Shown here one piece after another: positions 21,701 through 28,700 of a stretch of DNA of 64,000 nt (the first letter of the stretch is position 1; each line of letters opens with the position of its first letter). The DNA is from Rhabditoides inermis (lineage: Eukaryota > Nematoda > Chromadorea > Rhabditida > Rhabditidae). Under the pieces are notes generated by a model. The model made no database searches and had not been told where the DNA came from. It worked only from the letters and a program-made list of their open reading frames with translations. A program made the position numbers and the translations under genes. The stretch covers positions 738,001 through 802,000 of the forward strand of contig CAWZYM010000174.1 in NCBI GenBank assembly GCA_963966185.1, given 5' to 3'.

Positions 21701-23485
21701 AATTCTTGACGCGAGGCGTTAACTTTGACGCTTGACGCAGCGCGTCAAGTTGACGCGTTGTGTAGTATAAACGGTCCTTAACCGAAACAACGTAAACGTA
21801 CGTCTAACCGAACAACAACACGTATAAATAAGCTCGCACAACCACGCCATGTAATACATATTATAAATATATATTATGAAACACAAACCAAGTATATTCA
21901 GTTTAAAAAAAATATGATTCGAAATAAACATCGAAAAAACGCGCATGCGTGCGTGCGTCAATATGAGGTGGGCACAGTTAGCGAGAGTCGGACAACGAGA
22001 GACATGCAGACGGGCAGAGTGAGAGAATAGGAGTTACCAACTTGACCTTTGCCAAACTGCGAACAAGAATATATGATAAAAAAAATAATACCACAATGTA
22101 ATACTCTTATTTCATCTCACTACTAACGATGACTTTTTCATGTATACCAAAAATTGGAAAAAAAGATCTGTTCACAGAAGCATGATAATTGATATGCGAA
22201 AGTATATCTCATGCATAAACGAATCAATAAAAATGATAAATAAATATTTTTTTATTTGAATACAAACTCCTTTTATATCTGAGACAACGTATCCACTGAG
22301 CGCCGCTCTCGCGCGTCTCTCGAGCGCCTGCGTGAGAGATGCGCGAGAGCCGCGCACCCCTTTCTCTCTACCAGCCATCGGGCAGCCGCGCGCGAGAAGT
22401 GCGCGAGAGCCGCGCCCAAGCTGCTCCAGAGCGGCAAATGCCTCTAAACCGCGCGAGAGACGCGCGGGCGCGGCAACGCCGTGTCTGTGCACGTGGAAAT
22501 GGTTACGAGTGTTATGCGATCCGGATGGCGAAGTGAGCGTGAGCTGAGCATGTGTATGTTCAGATTCGGTTAAAGCTGTATTAAAAAATACTGTGTTTCA
22601 TCGATTAGCACTGAACTACGTGAAAATAGTTACGAGTCTTTTGCGATACATAGGATACACGGAAGTGAACGTGAGCTATGAGTAAGAGTATGTTGAGATG
22701 CGGTGCGAGTATATTGATTGGACGTCTATCGTGTTCTCATTCACATTTTCATATTAGCACTGCACCAAGTTGTTGTTGTTTTGTTGTTGTTGTTTTTTGC
22801 TATACATAGGATACACGGCAGTGAGCGTGAGTGTGTTCAGATGCGCGGTGCGACGTGTAGAGTGTTTTGCGATGGCTAGGAATCACTGTGACTATGACCT
22901 TGATGAGAGTGTGTTGAGATGCGGTGAGAGTATATTGTACATGTTGAGATGCGGTGCTACGTGTGCGGACGAGGAGGCGGCGTGCGCGCACCACAAGGTC
23001 TTCCATCTCAAGATGCAGCGATGCGCCGAGGGAGAGGTGAAGGGGGGGGGGGGTGACTGTGGGAAGTCAAATCAAATCAAGTACTTTATCCGGAATCGCA
23101 TTTCATGAACATATACAATAGTGTTAGTGTATACATGGGCCCTCGGGTGTTATAATGAGAAGCGCCGGTAAGTAGACTATGTTATACGGAATACGGTGTA
23201 ACGTTTGTTTTTAGTGACCAAGAATACTTGGGTTCGCACATGCCTGGAAAGCTAATACTTTTGATTGCTAAGTTACCTTGCAGACTATGCAGGTGACACG
23301 TTTGCCTTCACGTGTCTGCGAAACATTTGTGTTGCCAATTGGATGTGTTGTATTGCTGTGTTTTTCAGTGCGCTCACTCTCCGTGTGCCTTCTACCTGAA
23401 GGAGTCTCTGTGGGAGCACAAGAGAACCGCCCACCCGCCTATCTCTCACTTCTACAATCCATTCGAAGGCGAGGGGGTACTGTAG
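1..23485 (+). CDS. Giant acidic coiled-coil protein with C-terminal Cys/His-rich module (5' partial, ~43 exons)
   Basis: Unrecognised gene entering from the left edge. Exons join in consistent phase, e.g. 1-35, 95-154, 200-269, 291-388, 434-607, 681-704, 784-878, 1070-1146, 1213-1271, 1422-1545, 1616-2019, 2517-2661, 2739-2857, on to 6983-7618 and 10502-10554. After a 7-kb intron it resumes at 17633-17715, 17850-17920 and 18078-18166, and then probably 22949-23036 and 23369-23485. The sum is about 1,790 residues. Order: N-terminal region, Glu/Asp-rich low-complexity blocks, a long Lys/Glu/Arg-rich single-helix or coiled coil (4.8-5.0 kb and 6.98-7.6 kb), an acidic patch with a short basic stretch, then a helical, hydrophobic-rich C-terminal half. 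The last exons carry Cys and His spaced C-x3-C-x4-C-x10-H-x4-H. The charge pattern suggests a nuclear or chromatin scaffold, but that is inference. The join 18166 to 22949 uses a weak GAG acceptor and is the least certain. Confidence 0.8.
2058..2508 (+). repeat. Intronic minisatellite, 7 diverged units of ~54-76 bp
   Basis: Between exons 1616-2019 and 2517-2661, a unit containing GCAAAACTGTCTGGACCGC, then TTGTAAGA and GGTGAAACGTATT, recurs from about 2061, 2131, 2196, 2271, 2340, 2409 (diverged start) and 2464. It fills almost the whole intron. Confidence 0.9.
3402..3434 (+). repeat. Duplicate of a downstream coding segment inside an intron
   Basis: This intronic stretch, between exons ending near 3,290 and starting near 3,462, matches the coding segment 6006-6038 with a few mismatches. 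The exon version encodes Trp-Lys-Lys-Gln-Leu-Glu-Arg-Glu-Val-Glu-Lys. The intron copy is not in a usable frame. Confidence 0.7.
5376..5966 (+). mobile_element. Composite non-autonomous repeat with a tRNA-like block, copy 1
   Basis: Fills the intron between exons ending 5,238 and starting 5,998. Its segments recur on the minus strand at 58,399-58,795 in the same order: a block with GAAAAGACCCACT, a block with ACGGTAACTAAGAGC, a tRNA-like block with A box (TATGGCGCAACCGG) and B box (GGGTTCGCATCC), and a tail with AATCATAACTTGTG and TTTTTGTCCACTTTA. The last two blocks occur again at 37,484-37,585. The polymerase III-type boxes mark it as a tRNA-derived SINE or SINE-containing composite. No coding capacity is seen. 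Confidence 0.75.
5490..5577 (-). repeat. tRNA-like sequence inserted in the composite repeat
   Basis: On the minus strand there is an A box (TGGCGCAGTCGGTTAGC), a perfect 5-bp T stem and loop (GCAGG-TTCGAGT-CCTGC) and a B box. The acceptor stem does not pair and the anticodon arm is irregular, so it is a tRNA-derived repeat and not a functional tRNA. Confidence 0.6.
6186..6366 (+). repeat. (GA)n/(GGGA)n purine tract in intron
   Basis: About 180 bp of almost pure purine directly after the donor of exon ~5998-6185. It makes long spurious ORFs on both strands. Shorter tracts of the same kind occur near 7,930, 24,470, 24,910, 25,100, 35,880, 36,370, 37,613, 49,640, 50,120 and 52,290. Confidence 0.9.
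6529..6960 (-). mobile_element. RTE-tailed non-autonomous element, copy A
   Basis: Begins with (GTCAA)n followed by GTTTATCCGGAATCG, the reverse complement of the kind of tail that ends the RTE at 15,325. The following ~400 bp match 46,963-47,470 in order: TAACGCCGGGGAAAGAC, GGTTAGTGG-GG-AAGACGATTCTT, TCTCCTCGC, TACTTCCCGCC, GAAGGATTCTTGTCGATG. No intact ORF. It sits in the intron ahead of the large coiled-coil exon at 6,983. Confidence 0.7.
8537..8640 (+). repeat. (CT)n tract in intron
   Basis: About 100 bp of CT dinucleotides just after a donor at 8,528, inside the intron before exon ~8711 of the giant gene. Confidence 0.9.
9538..9745 (+). repeat. (CT)n/(CTT)n tract in intron
   Basis: A pyrimidine tract of about 200 bp fills the intron between exons ending near 9,530 and starting 9,762 and merges into the polypyrimidine tract of the acceptor. 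Confidence 0.9.
11330..11396 (-). repeat. tRNA-like repeat
   Basis: Minus strand shows an A-box-like TGGTTCAGTGCATG and a B box GGGTTCGATTCC at the right spacing. The T stem has a mismatch and no acceptor stem forms. It is probably a tRNA-derived SINE head. Confidence 0.45.
11733..11848 (+). repeat. ~116-bp target-site duplication, left copy
   Basis: Matches 15,326-15,440 with only a few differences and directly flanks the RTE on its left. The sequence is host-derived: it is the antisense of a 7TM receptor first exon. Confidence 0.75.
12220..15261 (+). pseudogene. RTE endonuclease-reverse transcriptase polyprotein, frameshifted
   Basis: Endonuclease frame 12,220 to ~13,080 shows Asn-Ala-Arg-Ser-Leu, Leu-Cys-Glu-Val-Lys, Gly-Asp-Met-Asn-Ala and later Ser-Asp-His-Arg-Met-Val. 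The segment Tyr-Phe-Arg-Asp-Arg-Thr-Gly lies in another frame near 13,105. RT frame 13,276-14,132 has Lys-Lys-Gly-Asp and Tyr-Arg-Pro-Ile-Ser. A frameshift then moves to 14,130 to ~14,990, with Phe-Val-Asp-Phe-Ala-Lys-Ala-Tyr-Asp, Val-Arg-Gln-Gly-Cys-Pro-Leu-Ser-Pro and Tyr-Ala-Asp-Asp. The C-terminal part (Asp-Asp-Arg-Trp-Thr-Arg-Arg, Gly-Arg-Pro) is in a third frame, 14,992-15,261. At least three frame breaks. Confidence 0.85.
12278..12415 (+). repeat. Long hairpin near the 5' end of the RTE
   Basis: Arms of about 65 nt (12,278-12,343 and 12,350-12,415) are roughly 80% complementary. GCGGCGACGACGGCC and GCAAGAAATGC in the left arm pair with GCATTTCTCGC and GACGGTCGCCGCC-type sequence in the right arm, across a very short loop. 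It overlaps the first predicted codons of the endonuclease frame. Confidence 0.75.
15326..15440 (+). repeat. ~116-bp target-site duplication, right copy
   Basis: Right-hand partner of 11,733-11,848. It starts immediately after the (ATTGA)n tail of the RTE and ends at GTCTGGATAAC, as the left copy does. Confidence 0.75.
15733..17118 (-). CDS. Seven-transmembrane chemoreceptor-like protein
   Basis: Minus-strand gene nested in the 7-kb intron of the giant gene. Exon 1 is 16,951-17,118 (56 codons, Met-Asn-Asp-Ser-Thr), ending Phe-Tyr-Asn-Cys-Ile-Ile-Asn-Gln. Further exons splice in phase: TM2 (Leu-Phe-Leu-Leu-Met-Met-Ile-Trp), TM3 from Glu-Gly-Thr-Asn, a TM4-5 exon starting Lys-Trp-Ser-Pro after a CAATTAG acceptor, a TM5-6 exon starting Met-Gly-Met-Leu-Gln, a loop exon with Glu-Lys-Asn-Met-Leu, TM7 (Ala-Gln-Pro-Trp-Thr-Ile-Leu), and a cytoplasmic tail ending at 15,733. 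About 330 residues, the normal size for nematode serpentine receptors. No frame break was found once introns are respected. The subfamily (srg superfamily?) is not assigned. Probable sensory-neuron GPCR. Confidence 0.75.
17119..17632. other. Intron spacer upstream of the 7TM gene
   Basis: AT-rich sequence between the antisense 7TM start codon and exon 17,633 of the giant gene. It would hold the 7TM promoter. I see no conserved box, repeat or ORF in it beyond short ATTGATT-type runs. Confidence 0.4.
19711..19785 (+). repeat. tRNA-like sequence in left arm of palindrome
   Basis: A box TGGCCTAGTGGTTAGCGC and B box GGGTTCGAGTCC at tRNA spacing. The anticodon loop reads CTGTCAG, as in tRNA-Asp(GTC), but the anticodon and T stems do not pair well. 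Probably a tRNA-derived sequence rather than a working tRNA. Confidence 0.55.
20068..20140 (-). repeat. tRNA-like sequence in right arm of palindrome
   Basis: Inverted copy of 19,711-19,785 with the same A and B boxes. A transcript across both arms would fold into a very long hairpin. Confidence 0.55.
21531..21781. mobile_element. Palindromic MITE built from TTGACGC heptamers
   Basis: 251 bp. The ends TTAAGGACTGTTTATACTAC and the inverted counterpart at 21,781 are followed inward by repeated TTGACGC/GCGTCAA heptamers in alternating orientation, giving a near-perfect palindrome. The outermost TTAA on both sides could be a target duplication (TTAA, or TTA/TAA), but it is self-complementary, so the family cannot be fixed. 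Confidence 0.8.
21782..22260. other. AT-rich filler inside the inverted-repeat unit
   Basis: About 480 bp with poly-A runs and no supported exon. The longest ORFs are short and lack codon structure. Nothing recognisable seen. Confidence 0.4.
22949..23485 (+). CDS. Probable two terminal exons of the giant gene, Cys/His-rich
   Basis: Exon 22949-23036 follows a GAG acceptor and ends at GAG|GTGA. Exon 23369-23485 follows TTTTTCAG and ends with TAG. Both are in phase with exon 18078-18166 (phase 2, codon completed by A). The peptide is dense in Cys and His, including a C-A-H-H pair and a C-x3-C-x4-C-x10-H-x4-H spacing that resembles a treble-clef or TAZ-like zinc module without matching one convincingly. 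A separate small gene is the alternative, because the upstream acceptor lacks a polypyrimidine tract. Confidence 0.55.
23066..23180 (-). repeat. Truncated RTE-type tail
   Basis: (GTCAAATC)n followed by TACTTTATCCGGAATCG, the same signature that opens the elements at 6,529 and 46,963. It lies in the last intron of the giant gene. Only ~115 bp remain. Confidence 0.5.
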
Positions 23486-23632
23486 GCTGAGACTACTCAA
23501 GAATACTGTGTATGTGTATTGACTTACCTCGCATGTTTATAATTACCATTTTCACAGGGCTGAATTGTTTCTTTTGTGCATGTTTGTTGAAGATGTCTTT
23601 GAGACTCGCGTTGTTATGAAGATTTTTGCGGT

Positions 23633-23638
23633 AATAAA
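23633..23638 (+). terminator. Polyadenylation signal AATAAA of the giant gene
   Basis: AATAAA lies about 150 bp after the stop codon at 23,483-23,485, in the spacer before the convergent four-TM gene. The position fits 3' end formation for the plus-strand gene. Confidence 0.55.
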
Positions 23639-24068
23639 GAAGGTCTACAGATCACATATATATTGAATAATTTGGAATTGAATTGAAAAAATAGGTCTCA
23701 TCAAGATTTTGCAATGATTTATTCAAATCTCTCGAATGACACAAACACTATAAATGAAAAAAAACGAAAATCTCTGAACTGAAGTCTTAATTCTCTTTAA
23801 ACAACACGCCAATTATATTAATCAATGACTGAACTGAAGTCTTAATACTCAAATAAGGAAGTAGTAGTGTTCTAAGGAAGGTGTTCGGTCACGAGTCAAA
23901 AGATTGTGGATGTCTAAGTGAGCGACGATTTGGATCTGCTGGTGACTCCAGTCTGCGAGCGGAAAGTCGTCGTCACTCCGCTCTTCTTGTTCCGAGTCGC
24001 CTCCTTCGAACGGTTCGCATTCACACGATCCCTGAATGGTGTTCTCATTACCGTATCCCTAGTCTATC

Positions 24069-25313
24069 CTACTTTGCCTCCCTCGACTCCTCCGATTTGT
24101 TGGGCGTTCCGACGGGGGTCTTGTCTTTGGATACCGGCTCGATGGATCGCTTGGCTTCCTTGGACGGGACAGCAATGGGCGTCGATCGGACATCGGCAGT
24201 CTCTCGGGGAGGGTCTGTCTTGCCCTTATTGAGCAACGGCGTCTTGTCCGCTTTGCGCGTGCGCGGCTTGCGGTTGCGGTAGGCTGGAACGAATCGATAA
24301 TCGATCGATAAGGAACATTAGTGAGTACCTGAACGGCACATTTCAGCTTGCTGAAATCGCACGTCGCACATTTGAATGGTCATCGAGAAGAGGGAGATAA
24401 AGGCGCAGACAGCGATAGTGACAGTGTTGGAGACGAGGGCAGAGTGGGGGCCTGCGAGGGAGAGATGAGAGGGGAGGGGGAGAGAGAGAGAGAGAGAGGG
24501 GGAGAGAGAGAGAGGGAGAGAGAGGGAGGGAGAGAGAGAGGGAGGGAGAGAGAGAGAGACCCACCACAATTCTCGTGGCACGTCATCATGACAATGGCAG
24601 CAACCGCGTAGCCAACAAACGATATCAACTGGAACGGTCTACAGTACCCATAACCCAGACTACAGTACCCCTAACCCAGACTACAGTACCCATAACCCAG
24701 CTACAGTACCCATGACCTAGGCTACAGTACCCCGCTACCGTACATGTCCGAGGTGCATGGTGGTGAGGGGCGTGGCTTCGAACACGCACATCTGCACCCG
24801 ACAGCAGGAGAGGGCGACGAGAGCCGGCAGAGTGGCGAGACAGAAGATGGCGGAGATTAGTGCCTGCATCGGGCCGTCTGGAATCAATCGATAATCGATC
24901 GATAATCAAGAGTGAGAGAGAGAGAGAGGTGGAGAGAGGAAGAGAGGGGGAGGGAGAGATAGATAGAGGGAGAGAGAGGCGCTTACGTGTTATCCAGAGT
25001 GCAATAAGGGGATTGACGACGAGCGCACATGTGATGGCTTGTACGGCCAGCAGACCGGAGCGCAGATACGGCTGCTCAAGCGAGTGATGATCACTGGGAG
25101 GGAGGAGGGAGGGAGGGAATGAGAGAGAGAGGGAGGGAGGGAGAAAGAGGGAGGGAGAGAGGGAGGGAGAGAAAGAGGGAGAGGGAGAGGGAGAGTGAGG
25201 CTCACCGGCGGAGGGCGTCTCATTCTCATTGCACAGCAACGACCGCTCGAGGCGGGTTGGAAAAGAGCGAATGATACACTATTCCTCTCTTTCAGATCAT
25301 CTCTCAACGTCAT
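24069..25313 (-). CDS. Small four-transmembrane protein (MARVEL/tetraspan-like)
   Basis: Minus-strand exons. The N-terminal exon lies within 25,206-25,313 (frame and join to the next exon uncertain). Then 24,987-25,093 (TM1, Leu-Leu-Ala-Val-Gln-Ala-Ile-Thr), ~24,748-24,881 (TM2 around Leu-Ile-Ser-Ala-Ile-Phe), ~24,562-24,636 (TM3 Phe-Val-Gly-Tyr-Ala), ~24,332-24,452 (TM4 Val-Cys-Ala-Phe-Ile-Ser-Leu-Phe) and ~24,069-24,284 (basic then Ser/Pro/Lys-rich cytosolic tail ending Arg-Glu-Ala-Lys). Four evenly spaced TM segments with a basic tail suggest a MARVEL-type membrane protein; the family call is inference. Introns are filled with purine tracts. Convergent with the giant gene. Confidence 0.65.
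24640..24745 (+). repeat. Tandem ~21-bp repeat in intron
   Basis: A unit of the form CTACAGTACCCATAACCCAGA occurs about four to five times with small changes. It resembles telomere-like CCCTAA only by chance and occupies most of the intron. Confidence 0.75.
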
Positions 25314-25731
25314 TTTATTCCGATTCGAGTTTCCTCCCGATCGATTTTGAATAACTTATATGGTAAAGTACTCGAAAGTTTCTTTATCGTTTTCAATTTC
25401 TTGGAGTATGTGTGTTTGTGTAGTATGCAAATATTTGCACAGCATCACACGGCTGGCAGATTTCGGGCATGTTTACGGCGTTTTATGGGCTGCGGCAGGT
25501 GTGAGGAAGACCTGGTTCTGTCATGTTCCCGCATTTTCACTCTTACTCGACTTCTTCTCACTCCTGTTTTAGAAACTATTACTATTATTCGCACACATTT
25601 CTTGATGTTAAACGCATTGTCTTATTTTTGTAGTAGTTTCCAAAAGTGTCAACTGTATGTGTGTTATGCGGTGTGAATTTCTGTGCTATTCATACCTACA
25701 TGTTACATTATTCCAGTTCACTTTCAGCACA
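25314..25731. other. Divergent promoter interval
   Basis: 418 bp between the minus-strand four-TM gene and the plus-strand MSP gene, whose starts face away from each other. It probably holds both promoters. No TATA box or repeat is clear. Confidence 0.4.
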
Positions 25732-28700
25732 ATGCAACAACTCGCAATCACACCCGCCGTTGTTGTGTTCGATTCTCCGGATCCGGCGCAGGTATTTTTT
25801 AATGTTAATTAAATTCATATGATAAAAGTGATGCAGATGACTCTCTCCAACTTTTCCGAGGATGTGATGGTCTACAAACTACAGGTATGTCGTATGGAGT
25901 AAAAAAGAGAGAGAGGAGAGAGAGAGATTACAGACAAACTCGTGTGACGTCATCTCTGCAAAACCAGCGATAGGATTCCTGCATCCTGGAGAGGAGGTCC
26001 TTGTATTGGTGGGTGTGATGGCTTGTACGGCCTGCAGACCCCCCTACTACATGATAATCACAAAAACGACCGAACAATGTGAATATGACGCATTTATCAA
26101 CATGGGAAAAGCAGTTTAGCGGCGGGTTCCGTCCTCGAAGAAGACTCCTCCGTCGACCGAGCAGTACTTGGGGCAGATGCCCTTCTCTCCACTTCCCCCG
26201 TGCGCTCCGGGCTGTCCAGGCGTACCGGGCTGTCCGTCCGATCCCGGCTGTCCGTCGTTTCCGGAAGGTCCCTTGGGCCCGGGCGTTCCAGGCGCTCCGT
26301 TGTTTCCAGGAGATCCCGGCTGTCCGGGAGGTCCCATGGGTCCGGGAGGTCCCTGAGGACCAGGTGTTCCGGGCACAAGTGGCTCTGAGGGAGCGGGAGA
26401 TCCAGGCTGTCCAGGAGCTCCGGGCGCTCCAGGGTTTCCGTTGGGTCCAGGCGGTCCCTGGGGTCCGGGCTGTCCGGGCGCGCCGTCGTTGCCAGGTGCT
26501 CCAGGCATACCAGACGCTCCAGCGTCACCGGGAGGTCCCATGGGTCCGGAGGGTCCGGGAGGTCCGGCGGGGCAGGGGTGGCAGGGAGGCGGCTGCAGAG
26601 GATCGCAGGGCTGAACGGGCGGGCGGCCGGGGTTTCCGGGCGCTCCAGGCGCTCCGGGGTTTCCGGGGCGTCCTGGGTTGCCGGGGTGTCCGGGTGGTCC
26701 AGCAGGTCCGGCGATACAGCACTCCGAACACGATCCCCCTCCGCCTCCCATCACTGCCATATTGGGGAGAGCGTAGCCGGACTGACGCGCCGTCCTGTTG
26801 TGAGCGTCCTTCAGGTGGTTCACCTCCGCCCAGATGTCCGCAGAGTGACCCTGCAAGGATACGGTAGAGCTACAGAACTACAGTATAGGCTAGTGTACCT
26901 TGCAGTCGGCGACCTCAGCCGCCATGGTCTTCTTGACGTGTTGGACGTAGTTGTGCACCATGGGAAGGGTGAGAGAGACGGAGAGAACGGAGACGAGAGA
27001 GAATGCGACGGCCGAATAGGCAACCAGACGGTACGCCTTCACACGCTGCTCCAACTCCATTCTGCTCCTGCAAAAATATGTGGCGATTACAAAATGAGAC
27101 GGACAACTTTGTACAAGCCCGTTGCGGGCTGAACCCTGGGCACAAGAAGGAGAAAATGTTGGAGTGATGTCGTCTCTCCGCTCTGTCCGGCTTATATACT
27201 CGCCCTCATTTGTTTTGTCGTGGCACCTTCTCGCCCCACCCACAGGAACAATGTTCCCAATGACTTTATGATCAGTTTCGTATATTCTAATGCCCTATCT
27301 ATGAGAGGATGAGATTCCTACTGTAAACAGTAAACGTGGTGGTTCAGTGGGGGACACAAGAACATAACGAGAACCGCATTCTAACTCTCTTTCCCAAACA
27401 TATCAATAACCAATATATTGAAGGTTTATTAGATACAATAATATGAGATTCTGGGAGGGAGGCGAGCCACCGCCTCCTGTCACTCTCCTCAGAAGTCTGG
27501 TCTGCCCTCGGGGCGGGGCTTCTAGCCGGGTGTAGAGAGAAGAGAGAGACGAGAGAATGGAGGGCGCAGACAGCGCCGGCAGGTCCTCTCTCTCCGGTGG
27601 TTGTCGAGAAGAGGTCGATAGGAGAACGCGGGTACATTTCGTAGACCTTAGCGTGGTGAGAGTATCTCATCCACGACACTCCCCCGGGCGACTTGATGGC
27701 TCCTGGTGTCAGTCGCGCTGGCAGTGGAGGTCGCTGGGGCGGACGAGTGGACGGGATGTAGACGCGAAGACGACGAAGAAGAACTCGTACCCTGGGGTAC
27801 GAGTTAGAAGAACCTTTGTGGTTCTTGTAGGATTGTAGACATAACAAATATGCCGTTCACGCTTGTAGTTTACATTTTACAGGTATTTCTTTTGCGTACT
27901 ACACTAGCAGTGTATGTGGGCACCTCCCGGGCGACGGCGAAAAGGAAAACAATGTTTTATGTACGCAGGAAATAAACATATGTTCTTGAACAAACGAGTA
28001 AGAATCAGGATTTAAGAGATTATATACTTAAGTTTGAAACGCGATAAGACGATAAGAAACATTGTATATTTATTGAAACATATTGATATTACTTGCTTTT
28101 CTCTGACTTGAAAACATATGGATACTGTTCCTTTATTTCATCTGTTCCTTTATTTCATAAAAATAGCGGAAATAACACAATACGTATGTCATATTCTTCC
28201 TTGATAAAACGTGTACAACGTTGTTTACTTTTTTCTGTTTTTTTTTTTTAATGCAGGAATAGGTATAGGTGATGCAAAAACGAATTGTTCATAAGAAAAT
28301 GGGAACACTTTTTTTTTTTTTTTTTTTTTCGATGTGATTAGTTTTGGTCAGTGTATTCGTTATCGTCTTCATCAGGATAAGTTGTCGAACAACAAGTGAA
28401 GTGATGGTCATCTTCTCCGCATGCTTCGCAATTTTCTCCATTGCAATCTTCAATGTCGTGATCAAATGTATTGAGACACTTGTAGCACCTGTCTTGGTCA
28501 AGTAGAGCTTGGCGACGCTCTTCTCCGGTGCGATATTCATCGCAATCGAGAGAACTATGTTGATCGTTACCACAATATTCACAAACTTCTTCGAATTTCT
28601 CCTGCTCACCGTATTCATGATGAGCAAACATCGTATGCATCTCACGAGAGTAGTCGGAGTAGGTATCTTTGCAATCTGAAACAACCGACTCTTTGCGTTC

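Larger units (their letters stand above)
18211..22496. mobile_element. 4.3-kb unit bounded by GC-rich inverted repeats carrying a midasin gene fragment
   Basis: Left end 18,211-18,250 and right end 22,461-22,496 are inverted copies. Both start CCACGTG and share an uninterrupted 23-bp core (CACGGCGTTGCCG followed by CGCCCGCGCG). Inside each end lies a 100-200 bp zone rich in GCGCGAGAG and GAGATGCGCGAGAG. Between them are the antisense midasin exons, a tRNA-like palindrome (19,529-20,319), a TTGACGC palindrome (21,531-21,781) and an AT-rich filler. No transposase ORF and no clear target-site duplication (flanks GACTGAG and AAATGGT). This looks like a non-autonomous inverted-repeat element that picked up host exons. 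A host inversion-duplication is the alternative. Confidence 0.5.

Noticed and set aside
24640..24745. Interstitial telomere repeat
   Set aside because: The units contain CCCATAACCC but not tandem TTAGGC or TTAGGG, so it is an ordinary short tandem repeat.
25024..26040. 24-bp duplicate GTGATGGCTTGTACGGCC near 25,030 and 26,015
   Set aside because: Single short match between an exon of the four-TM gene and an intron; too little to build on.
26079..26867. Long plus-strand ORF over the collagen gene
   Set aside because: It is the antisense shadow of the Gly-Pro-rich collagen exon; the minus strand has the Gly-X-Y pattern, signal/TM domain and splice sites.
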